This document shows positions 33,044-40,188 of a stretch of 40,188 bases of DNA, piece after piece. Under the pieces are notes generated by a model. The model did not search any database, was not told where the DNA came from, and was given only the letters and a program-made list of their open reading frames with translations. The stretch spans positions 77,487-117,674 of the forward strand of contig PMHV01000062.1 of NCBI GenBank assembly GCA_003156805.1, read 5' to 3'. The first letter of the stretch is position 1. Each line of letters starts with the position of its first letter. Made by a program: the position numbers and the translations under genes. The DNA comes from Acidobacteriaceae bacterium (GTDB lineage: Bacteria > Acidobacteriota > Terriglobia > Terriglobales > Acidobacteriaceae).

Positions 33044-33655
33044 ATGAGCTGGAATGATTCCGATAAGGAAGACACTACGATTTACAAGGTCGTAATGAAT
33101 CACGAAGAGCAATATTCAATATGGCCGGACTACAAAGAAATTCCCCGTGGCTGGCAACATGTGGGCAAAACCGGCCCCAAGGCAGAATGTCTGGCCTACA
33201 TCAAGGAAGTTTGGACTGATATGAGGCCGCTCAGTCTAAGGAAGAGCATGGAGGAATTCGCCAAGAACCCTCCGCCTCCCCTGCCCCCTCCCGATCCAAA
33301 TACCCCACGCGAGAAGAGTCTAGTCGACCGCTTGTGTGAAGGCGACCATCCCGTTGAAGTGGGACTGCGCCCCGAGCGGAGTGCAAAGCTATTCAAAGAG
33401 GCTATTGATCGCGACTATGTTCATGTCAAGTTTACCCAGACCAAGGGAGGAACGGAACTTGGATTCCGCCTGAACCGGGGCACTTCAGATTTCAGCGCGG
33501 CGGATTTTGAGAATGGAAAGGGGACCGTTCACATCGAAGGCTGCCTGACACTTGACTATGTAGGGGTCAACTGCGTCGCCGACATCGACCTCAGCACGCT
33601 GGCGGGAATGGGACGCTTGGTTAAGGTCGAGACCCAAGAGCTATCCGTCGCTTAA
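33044..33655 (+). CDS. MbtH-like protein fused to an unknown C-terminal domain
   Basis: The first 68 residues are an MbtH-like domain: [20 protein letters not shown], then [31 protein letters not shown]. The three Trp and the S-x-W-P and WTDMRP motifs needed to bind NRPS adenylation domains are all present. A Pro-rich linker ([11 protein letters not shown]) leads to a C-terminal domain of about 120 residues ([20 protein letters not shown] ... [14 protein letters not shown] ... [20 protein letters not shown]) that I do not recognise; it looks like a small alpha+beta fold. MbtH proteins are normally 60-80 residues, so this fusion is unusual. ATG 33044 is better spaced from GGAG than ATG 33038. 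Confidence 0.85.
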   Translation: MSWNDSDKEDTTIYKVVMNHEEQYSIWPDYKEIPRGWQHVGKTGPKAECLAYIKEVWTDMRPLSLRKSMEEFAKNPPPPLPPPDPNTPREKSLVDRLCEGDHPVEVGLRPERSAKLFKEAIDRDYVHVKFTQTKGGTELGFRLNRGTSDFSAADFENGKGTVHIEGCLTLDYVGVNCVADIDLSTLAGMGRLVKVETQELSVA

Positions 33656-33840
33656 CAGGATCAATAAAGCAAGCATCTCTGTCGCGATCGGCTGTTCAGA
33701 AGTGGCTTTGCCTCCAGCAGCCGAAGAGCAGCACTGGTCCAACAGATGGCCTGAATAACGTCCTTCTATTCAGCGGCGACATTCCACAGCCCTGCGTTTG
33801 ACAAGATTGAAAATCGACTCCAGACGCGATCCGTAATTTG

Positions 33841-35331
33841 ATGGAGAATACCGGAAGGATTGAAAAGTCAGTTGCCCGGTCGGCGCGCCGCATTCTCTTC
33901 GGCCAGGAGTTTGACCAGGACGCCGCGGAACAGTTGCGGCACATAACTCGTATTGATCAGGCACATCTGATAATGCTGAGCGAATGCGGCATTATTCCCC
34001 GCGACCGCGCCTCGCAACTGTTGACTCTGATCGAGCGCTTGAGGGCGGAAAACTTCGCTTCTCTGCGGCACAAACCATTCATACGCGGAGTGTTTCTTCT
34101 ATACGAAGATCATTTGATTGAAACCGAAGGACCCGAAACCGGCGGCATCCTGCAGACGGCGCGTTCGCGGAACGACCTCAATGCAACCCTTCTGAAACTG
34201 CAGTTGCGCCGCCCCTATTTAAGGATGATGGAGGAAGCGTTCCGACTTCATGCAATTTTGCTGCGCAGGGCGAGAAGATATGCAGGTGTGACCATGCCTG
34301 TTTACACCCACGGGCAGGCCGCCATGCCGACCAGCTACGGACACTATCTCGGCGGAATTGCCACAGCCCTGCTGAGAGATTGTGACGGATTGTTTTCAGC
34401 CGCTGCGGGGATGCAAACCTGTCCTTTGGGCGCTGGTGCTGTGGCAGGCACGTCATTTCCAATCTCCACCGCGCGAACGGCAAAGTTGCTTGGGTTCGAT
34501 TGTGGTCCATCAAATTCGATTGACGCAGTCGCATCAAGGGATCTGCCATTGAAGTTACTCGCAGCAGGGGCGATCTACGCTGTGACATTGAGCCGGCTCG
34601 CTACGGACCTAGTTCAATGGACAACGGCGGAGTTTGACTTTCTGCATCTACCCGATGAGTTGGTGGGGTCAAGCTCGGCGATGCCGCAAAAGAGAAATCC
34701 ATTTCTTCTGGAACACGTGCAAGGGCGTTCCGCTGCCTTGCTCGGCGCCTTTGTGCATGCCTGGGACTCCACTCACGCCACTCCATTCACCAACTCGATT
34801 GCTGTGGGCACGGAGGCAGTCAAACCTGTTTTTGGCGCGATTCAGGACCTGACCGACATTATAGTGCTGCTTCGATTGGTGATCGCCGGCGCCAGGCCGA
34901 ATGCTAAAGCCATGTTGCAGCGGGCTGTAAGCGGGTTTACAGTTGCGACGGCATTCGCCGATCGCCTCGTAGCTAAAGGAAGTGCCGCTTTCCGGACAGC
35001 ACATCGGCTCATTGGAACGGCCGTTCTGAAAACGCTGGAGCGCGGAGCGGAAGAATTCCCGGTCGTGGCGAGCTCCTATTTGGAAGAATGCGGTATTTCG
35101 GTGGCGTTCCATGATCTTAATCCCGAGTCAGTTGCCCGGTCCCTGGAATTTGGCGGTGGGCCGGGACCGTCCTCGCTAGAATCCAGCCTTGAGAATTTAC
35201 AAAAGAAATGGGCGTCGCACTATCAACAGATGCGCTCACAGAAAAGAATCTGGCGTGATGCGGAACTCTGCCTGGACGAGACGCTGCAAAGACTTAAGTC
35301 CGGTTCATACGCAAATGCGCCATCGCTGTAG
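33841..35331 (+). CDS. Argininosuccinate-lyase-like enzyme of the cluster
   Basis: A 496-residue member of the fumarase/aspartase superfamily closest to ArgH: DHLIETEGPETGG, LQTARSRNDLNATLLKLQL, PVYTHGQAAMPTSYGHYLGG (catalytic His region) and the signature GSSSAMPQKRNPFLLEHV with the mobile serine loop. ArgH splits argininosuccinate to arginine and fumarate; superfamily members in antibiotic clusters split other N-substituted aspartates. It lies in a presumed NRPS cluster with no other arginine genes, so a specialised C-N lyase is more likely than arginine synthesis. Start ATG 33841; an adjacent in-frame TTG at 33838 is less likely. No Shine-Dalgarno is apparent. Confidence 0.85.
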   Translation: MENTGRIEKSVARSARRILFGQEFDQDAAEQLRHITRIDQAHLIMLSECGIIPRDRASQLLTLIERLRAENFASLRHKPFIRGVFLLYEDHLIETEGPETGGILQTARSRNDLNATLLKLQLRRPYLRMMEEAFRLHAILLRRARRYAGVTMPVYTHGQAAMPTSYGHYLGGIATALLRDCDGLFSAAAGMQTCPLGAGAVAGTSFPISTARTAKLLGFDCGPSNSIDAVASRDLPLKLLAAGAIYAVTLSRLATDLVQWTTAEFDFLHLPDELVGSSSAMPQKRNPFLLEHVQGRSAALLGAFVHAWDSTHATPFTNSIAVGTEAVKPVFGAIQDLTDIIVLLRLVIAGARPNAKAMLQRAVSGFTVATAFADRLVAKGSAAFRTAHRLIGTAVLKTLERGAEEFPVVASSYLEECGISVAFHDLNPESVARSLEFGGGPGPSSLESSLENLQKKWASHYQQMRSQKRIWRDAELCLDETLQRLKSGSYANAPSL

Positions 35332-35352
35332 CGTGCATCGCTATGCTCTAAG

Positions 35353-35366
35353 AGGCTGCTGAAAAA
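35353..35366. repeat. IS left terminal inverted repeat
   Basis: AGGCTGCTGAAAAA, matching the reverse complement of 36590-36603 over all 14 bases. Confidence 0.85.
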
Positions 35367-35490
35367 TTGATGAATACGGTGTTACGCGTGCCGTTTTTTC
35401 ATCGTGGATTGATCTCGATCGAGTTGATCTCTGATTTGTCAGGGCCTCTCGGTCTGATCCACGCCCAACCAGACACATGTCGGCCCGGAG

Positions 35491-36548
35491 TTACACGGCC
35501 GGAACTGCGGCCGCCAGGTTTTGCATGCGCACTAGATTGTAGGCCGTGCCGGCGAAGGTGAAGGTAAATATCCAGTCCACTTTGCAAACTCCGATGCCGG
35601 ACTTTCCGCAGCAGCGCAATCGTCTTCAGCCAGCCGAAACATTCTTCGATTCGTTTCCTCTTCCGCTGGCTGAACTTGTATCCCGGATGCCGCGTTGTGC
35701 GCGCATCAATGGCGCTCCCGCCCGGCCGGGCGTGGTTCTGTGCCACGTGCGGCGTCACCTGCAGATTCCGGCACTCCGCCACAGACCCGAACGTATCAAA
35801 CCCTTTGTCGCCCCCACCGTTACCGGAAGGTCCTCCGGCATAATCAACGCGGCATCGCCCTCCGCCGTGCCGTTGGCCTCGAACGCTTTCCGCATCCACG
35901 ATCAGCCCGTTCCGGTTTTCTACCAGCAGATTGCCGCTGTAACTCAAGTTCGCCTCCTTGCCAGCGCCTTTGCGCGCCAGCTTGGCCTGGGGATCGGTCT
36001 TCGAGGCATGCGTCTCATTCGATCGTTTCTCCCCGCGAAGGTTCACCGTCGGATTGCCCGGATCGTCGGGAGAAGAAGCTTTCTTTCCTTCCTTCGGTTG
36101 AAAACTCTTCACACTGGCCCAGGCCTCCAGCAGCGTGCCGTCTACCGTGAAATGCTCGTCCGAAGTCAGACCCTTGGCCCCGGCTTGCGCCACCACCTGC
36201 GCCAGAAACTGCTTAGCCACATCTGCCTCCAACAGGCGGTCGCGGTTGTTTGGTGAAAGTGGTCGCGTCCCAGACTTCATCGTCCGCGTTCAGCCCCACA
36301 AACCAACCAACAGCAGGTCGTAATCCATCTCAATCTATCAGCAAGCGCGCGCCGCGCACCGAGTACAGCATCTGCAGCAACTGCGCCCGCAACCACTTCT
36401 CCGGCGCAATCGACGGCTGGCCCACGCTGGCATACATCGCGTAAAACCGCCTCGACAACTGGGCTAGTACCTCGTCCACCATGGCCCGGATCGCCCGCAG
36501 CGGATGATCTTTCCGCACCCGCGCTTCCGGCGACAAGTAACTGAACAT
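35491..36548 (-). pseudogene. IS5/IS1182-like transposase, multiply frameshifted
   Basis: Reading the minus strand, an N-terminal DUF772-type domain (MFSYLSPEARVRKDHPLRAI, then RAQLLQMLYSVRGARLLID) breaks at about 36330. A second frame carries the catalytic core (DEHFTVDGTLLEAWAS with the first Asp, GGDKGFDTFGSV with the second, RKRKRIEECFGWLKTI with the Glu). The conserved ending FAGTAYNLVRMQNLAAAV lies in a third frame and stops at 35491. The segment between the first two Asp motifs is also partly out of frame. At least three frameshifts make this a dead DDE transposase. Confidence 0.88.
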
Positions 36549-36589
36549 CTTGGTTCTGCTGATCGTCCACTCCTCGGGATTGGGAGTAG

Positions 36590-36603
36590 TTTTTCAGCAG
36601 CCT
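36590..36603. repeat. IS right terminal inverted repeat
   Basis: TTTTTCAGCAGCCT, reverse complement of 35353-35366. Confidence 0.85.
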
Positions 36604-36681
36604 GCTAAGTCCTCCAATCCGGAGAGTTGCCTCCGCTAAGCTAGTCGCCCCATCTGGCCTCATGGTGTGAGGGAGGTAATC

Positions 36682-37695
36682 ATGCAAACTCGAACAGGCG
36701 ATCGACCACCAGTTTCAGACTTAGTAGAGCTAACAGTTCTCAACCAGGAGCATGGGCTGCCTCTGGAAATCCGGCCTAAACCGGGGCTCACCACGGCAGG
36801 ACCGGAAGCCTTCCTGCATCTATGGAGGACGGAGCGGGAATTGCTCGACACTCAACTGTACCGATACGGAGCACTTCTGTTTCGCGGCTTTGAGATCTCG
36901 GACCAAAGCGCATTTCAAGCAGTGATCGCGCAATTGAAAGAGCGTTTGCTGGATTATGTCGACGGCAATTCGCCACGCACGAGAGTCGGTGGTGGAGTGT
37001 ACACCTCGACTGAATATCCTCCGGAGTACTTCATTTCGATGCACAACGAGCTTTCATACTCGGCACAATGGCCGGCGAGGCTGGTCTTTTGCTGCGTAGG
37101 CGAGCCTGATCAAGGCGGACAAACTCCGCTGGTTGACAGCCGATCTCTTTTGAGAAATCTACCACAAGAAATTGTCAATGATTTCCGGCGCAAAGGAGTG
37201 AGATATATCCGCAACCTGCACGGCGGCAAAGGCTTCGGTCCATCCTGGCAGGCCACATTTGAGAGCACGGACCGCAAGTTTGTCGAAGACTACGCGAGAA
37301 CGTCAGGAATGGAGGCGCAGTGGAATCTTGACGGATCTCTTTCCCTGTCCAGTGTTCGTCCCACTACCGCTCGCCACCCCGTGACCGAAGAAGAAGTCTG
37401 GTTCAATCAAGTTGACCAGTTCCATCCCTCAACACATCCTGAGTCTGTTTATAAATCTTTAATCGCGCTGTATCGGGGACGGGAGGATAAGCTTCCACAA
37501 TATGCCACCTTCGCGGACGCCACGCCGATTCCGCTGGAGTACCTTGAAACCATCCGCAATGTCACTCGTAATCAACTCATTTTATTTAACTGGCGGCGCG
37601 GCGACCTGCTGATGATTGACAACATGTTGACTGCCCACGGACGCATGCCCTTCAGCGGGCCACGCCGAATTCTGGTTGCCATGACCGCACAGTGA
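36682..37695 (+). CDS. SyrP/TauD-like Fe(II)/2-oxoglutarate dioxygenase
   Basis: A 337-residue TauD/TfdA-family enzyme. The iron triad is visible: H-x-E in SMHNELSYS (the HNE form found in SyrP-type amino acid hydroxylases) and the distal His in NMLTAHGRMPFSGPRRILVA, where the following Arg would bind 2-oxoglutarate. SyrP hydroxylates aspartate bound to an NRPS carrier protein; other members hydroxylate or halogenate free or tethered amino acids. GGGAGG lies 6 bases before ATG 36682, which I prefer to the GTG at 36667. Located 78 bases after the insertion sequence and upstream of the second MbtH gene. Confidence 0.9.
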   Translation: MQTRTGDRPPVSDLVELTVLNQEHGLPLEIRPKPGLTTAGPEAFLHLWRTERELLDTQLYRYGALLFRGFEISDQSAFQAVIAQLKERLLDYVDGNSPRTRVGGGVYTSTEYPPEYFISMHNELSYSAQWPARLVFCCVGEPDQGGQTPLVDSRSLLRNLPQEIVNDFRRKGVRYIRNLHGGKGFGPSWQATFESTDRKFVEDYARTSGMEAQWNLDGSLSLSSVRPTTARHPVTEEEVWFNQVDQFHPSTHPESVYKSLIALYRGREDKLPQYATFADATPIPLEYLETIRNVTRNQLILFNWRRGDLLMIDNMLTAHGRMPFSGPRRILVAMTAQ

Positions 37696-37854
37696 TCGGG
37701 TTCAGGAAGTTGGCCGGCGCGCCAGATTTTCATCATGACGGCGTGGTTACGACGTTACATTTAGCCTCCATAACCAACAGCAATTCCATAACCAGGCAAA
37801 GACACGTGGAGCCTGTCATGGGTCCTGCATGATATTTGGGCTCCGACAATTACT

Positions 37855-38093
37855 ATGCCCAAGGAAGAAGCTAGGGCGCACGAGGAAGAGCAGGAAGACG
37901 CTAGAGTTTACAAAGTCGTGGTCAATCACGGAGAACAGTATTCAATCTGGTTTGCGGGCCGCGCAAATCTATCTGGCTGAAGGATTGCGGGAAGGAAGGC
38001 ACAAAGAACGAGTGTCTTGATTACGTCGCGGAGATATGGACCGACATGCGGCCACTCTCGCCTAGGCGGAACGATGGAAGCGCATCCGCTTGA
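37855..38093 (+). pseudogene. Second MbtH-like gene, frameshifted by one base
   Basis: The frame from ATG 37855 reads ...VYKVVVNHGEQYSIWFAGRA then NLSG and hits TGA at 37978-37980. Adding one G at about 37979 turns ...TCTGGCTGA into ...TCTGGCTGG and restores WKDCGKEGTKNECLDYVAEI then [12 protein letters not shown], stop 38091-38093. The reconstructed protein is about 79 residues, the usual MbtH size, without the C-terminal domain of the first copy. The Pro of SIWP is Phe here. Either a true inactivating deletion, in which case the fusion protein may have taken over, or a sequencing error. Confidence 0.8.
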
Positions 38094-38219
38094 GACGAAG
38101 ATGCGCACAAGCTGCCCCCTTAAGGCATCGCGGAGCGGCCCCAGTTTTGAGGAAAAGCGTCCAACCCAGTCACACTCATTCGTCGCACTTTGTTGTTCTA
38201 GGCCTGAGCCCACGCCTAT

Positions 38220-39296
38220 ATGAGAGACGATACGCGCTCGTCAATTCTTGCAATGTATCGCCCCAGCCTTATTCCACTGGAGGACAACCTTACGGCTGCG
38301 GTCTTTCCGCTGATGAAAATCTTCCCTGCGGAGTTCTGTGTCCACAAAGCTGCGGAGGCCGGCCAGATTACTCCGGAGTCTCTGATTGTGGAAAGCTCAT
38401 CCGGCACGATGGCGCTGGGACTAGCAATCGTATGCAATGCATACAGATACAGGCTGACGATCGTCACGGACAATGCCTGTGACGATGCATTGCGAAGGCG
38501 GCTGGAGGACTTGGGCGCCACGGTGGAGAGGGTATCAGGCCCCGCCGCAACCGGCGGCTACCAGCGGGCCCGACTGGAGCGATTACATGAGATTTGCGCG
38601 TCCACAAGAGACCATTGGTGGGTGAATCAATACGACAATCCCGCAAATGGAGGTTCCTACGCTGCATTTGCGGACCACTTGGTGGAGTCTTTGGGGCAGG
38701 TGGATTGCCTGGTAGCGACCGTGGGGTCCGGAGGCTCTGCCTGCGGAACTACTCGAGCGCTGCGGGAAAAGTTTCCTCACTTACAACTGATCGGCGTGGA
38801 CACGTTTGGAAGCGTCCTGTTTGGCCAGCCGGATGCGCCGAGAAAGCTGCGCGGTCTGGGGAACAGCCTATTTCCGCGGAATCTGGACCACAGCGCCTTT
38901 GACGAAGTTCACTGGGTCTCCGCGGCCGAAGCGAACATGGCCACGCGAAGGCTTCATCAGAAGACAACGCTCTTCCGCGGAGCCACAAGCGGGGCATGCT
39001 GGCAGGTAGCCAGGCACTGGGCACTTCGACACCCGAGGGCACGTGTTGTGTGCATCTCTCCGGATGACGGATATCGATACGTGCACTCAGTCTATGACGA
39101 TGAGTACCTTCAGGAGAACGAACTCTGGCTTTCCGATCCGCGCAGAGATCCGCTTGAGGTAACAAGCCCTCTGGAGGCGGAGTCGGCATGGTCGTGTATA
39201 CGATGGAACCGCCGTACCTACCGAGAGGTTGTCGGCGCCGAGCCTTCGGAGGTTGCAAGCGGTGCAGCGGTTGGCGGCGCAAAGACCAGGGTTTGA
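38220..39296 (+). CDS. Cysteine-synthase-like PLP-dependent enzyme
   Basis: A 358-residue fold-type II PLP enzyme. The Lys in LMKIFPAEFCVHKAAEAG sits where cysteine synthases have S-V-K-D-R and should be the Schiff-base Lys, although the surrounding motif is unusual. The substrate loop is VESSSGTMALGLAIV and the phosphate loop is TVGSGGSACGTTRAL. NQYDNPANGGSYAAF matches the usual Q-F-x-N-P-A-N. Relatives in clusters (SbnA/VioB type) join O-phosphoserine or O-acetylserine to an amino donor to make diaminopropionate precursors. Paired with the ArgH-like lyase upstream. ATG 38220; no Shine-Dalgarno is seen. Confidence 0.82.
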   Translation: MRDDTRSSILAMYRPSLIPLEDNLTAAVFPLMKIFPAEFCVHKAAEAGQITPESLIVESSSGTMALGLAIVCNAYRYRLTIVTDNACDDALRRRLEDLGATVERVSGPAATGGYQRARLERLHEICASTRDHWWVNQYDNPANGGSYAAFADHLVESLGQVDCLVATVGSGGSACGTTRALREKFPHLQLIGVDTFGSVLFGQPDAPRKLRGLGNSLFPRNLDHSAFDEVHWVSAAEANMATRRLHQKTTLFRGATSGACWQVARHWALRHPRARVVCISPDDGYRYVHSVYDDEYLQENELWLSDPRRDPLEVTSPLEAESAWSCIRWNRRTYREVVGAEPSEVASGAAVGGAKTRV

Positions 39297-39509
39297 TATC
39301 GAGCGGGATGTTTGACGACACGATCACGGTAACAGACGCTGAAGCCGCAGGCAGAGTGATCCAGTTGGCGGGACAAGTAGTTAGCAGATTCTGCCGACGA
39401 CCAAGCGCCGGGCATATTTAACAGCGATCCTGAACCCCGCGGGCAAAAGCGCAACCTTCCAGTACGCTGAACAAATTCTAATTTCCAGGTTTCCACAATC
39501 GAGGACCCC

Positions 39510-40188
39510 TTGTATAAGAAATTGTCCAACTTGAGCCAGTTGCTTACATGGAGAGCCGAGGAGGATGGAGAGCGATTGGCATTCACTTTCCTAAATGATG
39601 GTGAAGAAGACGCTGTTGACTGGACCTACGGAATGCTGCAGCGCCAGGCCCGCGTCATTGCAGCGCGGATACAGTCATCCAATCCCATCGACGGCCCTGT
39701 TTTGCTGTTATATCCAGCGGGGCTGGATTTCATTGCGGCATTCGCCGGGTGCATTCATGCTGGAGTGATTGCAGTACCCGCCTATCCTCCGAGAGCTAGC
39801 CGCAATCTTCTCCGCTTGAAAACCATAGCGTTTGATTCCCGGGCGCGCGTAGCACTGACTACCCGGCAAACATTGCGGAGGATGCAGCAACTTTTCAAGG
39901 ATGATTCCCAGCTTGGCGCTTTGGAGTTTATATGCACGGATGAGCTGTCGCATGATCTCGCGGCGCATTGGAAGCAACCCGCGGTCTCTGGAGATTCCAC
40001 TGCTTTCCTCCAGTATACGTCCGGCTCCACATCTGAACCGAAGGGTGTTGCGGTCAGCCATTCCAACCTTCTATGCAACGAGGCCCTGATTCGGAGCGCA
40101 TTTCGTCAGGAGCGGAGGTCGGTGATTGTAGGCTGGCTTCCGCTCTACCACGATATGGGGCTCATCGGAAATGTGTTCCAGCCATTGT
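39510..40188 (+). CDS. Fatty-acyl-AMP ligase, start of a lipopeptide synthetase (3' end beyond window)
   Basis: The frame begins at TTG 39510 (GAGGA 4 bases upstream) and is open to the window end, 226 codons. It matches the N-terminal part of the FAAL branch of adenylating enzymes: RLAFTFLNDGEEDAVDWTYG, then GPVLLLYPAGLDFIAAFAGC, GVIAVPAYPPRASRNLLRLK, the ATP loop LQYTSGSTSEPKGVAVSH and VGWLPLYHDMGLIGNVFQPL. FAALs activate fatty acids and pass them to a carrier protein, usually as the first domain of a lipopeptide synthetase. Whether this is free-standing or the loading domain of a multimodular NRPS lies outside the window. Confidence 0.92.
   Translation, partial: MYKKLSNLSQLLTWRAEEDGERLAFTFLNDGEEDAVDWTYGMLQRQARVIAARIQSSNPIDGPVLLLYPAGLDFIAAFAGCIHAGVIAVPAYPPRASRNLLRLKTIAFDSRARVALTTRQTLRRMQQLFKDDSQLGALEFICTDELSHDLAAHWKQPAVSGDSTAFLQYTSGSTSEPKGVAVSHSNLLCNEALIRSAFRQERRSVIVGWLPLYHDMGLIGNVFQPL

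Larger units (their letters stand above)
35353..36604. mobile_element. Degenerate insertion sequence with terminal inverted repeats
   Basis: The element is about 1.25 kb. Its ends are AGGCTGCTGAAAAA (35353-35366) and TTTTTCAGCAGCCT (36590-36603), perfect 14-bp inverted repeats. A 5-base sequence CTAAG flanks both sides (35348-35352 and 36605-36609) and looks like the target duplication. Inside lies one frameshifted transposase on the minus strand. It separates the lyase gene from the dioxygenase gene of the cluster. Confidence 0.85.

Noticed and set aside
35546-36256. 236-codon open frame on the plus strand inside the insertion sequence
   Set aside because: It is antisense to the transposase, whose catalytic motifs are read on the minus strand; no recognisable domain.

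Overview
The window reads as chromosomal DNA of a soil-type bacterium, most likely an acidobacterium (Terriglobia/Koribacter-like). This placement is an inference from gene content (DUF3106 behind an ECF sigma/anti-sigma pair, neighbouring DUF3300 and DUF2950 secreted proteins, a two-domain LigD, many small secreted proteins of unknown function), a fairly high GC content and dispersed palindromic repeats. No rRNA or core phylogenetic marker is present to confirm it.

Layout. Positions 1-5020 hold a DUF2007-type protein, two small secreted proteins (one frameshifted), a Nudix hydrolase and a LigD-type ATP-dependent DNA ligase, with tandem repeats in the ligase upstream region and an in-frame palindromic insertion in its linker. 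A tRNA-Val(CAC) and a FUSC-like membrane protein follow. Positions 6065-7933 are an ECF sigma factor, its zinc-finger anti-sigma factor and a DUF3106 protein. An alpha/beta hydrolase is followed by a gene graveyard (9054-10586): a Crp/Fnr scrap, an orphan GroEL apical domain and a deleted stress protein. Next come DUF3300 and DUF2950 secreted proteins and further scraps (RND adaptor start, P-type ATPase end). Positions 13395-16372 (minus strand) form a coherent mannose operon: manA, a phosphomannomutase-like HAD protein and a GH130 phosphorylase.

The most striking region is 16976-26166. Three separate fluoride (crcB-type) riboswitches lie within 4 kb and define three adjacent transcription units. 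The first precedes a small unknown protein and an AAA/STAND-like ATPase. The second has a good sigma70 promoter and precedes a 687-residue bacterial dynamin-like GTPase. The third precedes an operon with a cation/proton antiporter, UspA, the fluoride channel FluC/CrcB, two DUF190 genes (three DUF190 domains) and a second dynamin-like GTPase. Fluoride export by FluC and antiporters is known. A fluoride-controlled pair of dynamin-like membrane GTPases plus a P-loop ATPase is, to my knowledge, not a described resistance system, and it is the best candidate for something new here.

After a DUF486 protein and an MFS transporter, 28403 to the end looks like the start of a nonribosomal lipopeptide cluster: type II thioesterase, NusG-like specialised antiterminator, HtpG chaperone, an MbtH-like protein fused to an unknown C-terminal domain, an argininosuccinate-lyase-like enzyme, a degenerate insertion sequence, a SyrP/TauD-like dioxygenase, a second but frameshifted MbtH gene, a cysteine-synthase-like PLP enzyme, and a fatty-acyl-AMP ligase that runs off the window. 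The lyase and PLP enzyme may together make an unusual diamino acid, the dioxygenase may hydroxylate a residue, and the acyl-AMP ligase would attach the fatty acid. No NRPS or PKS module is visible inside the window.
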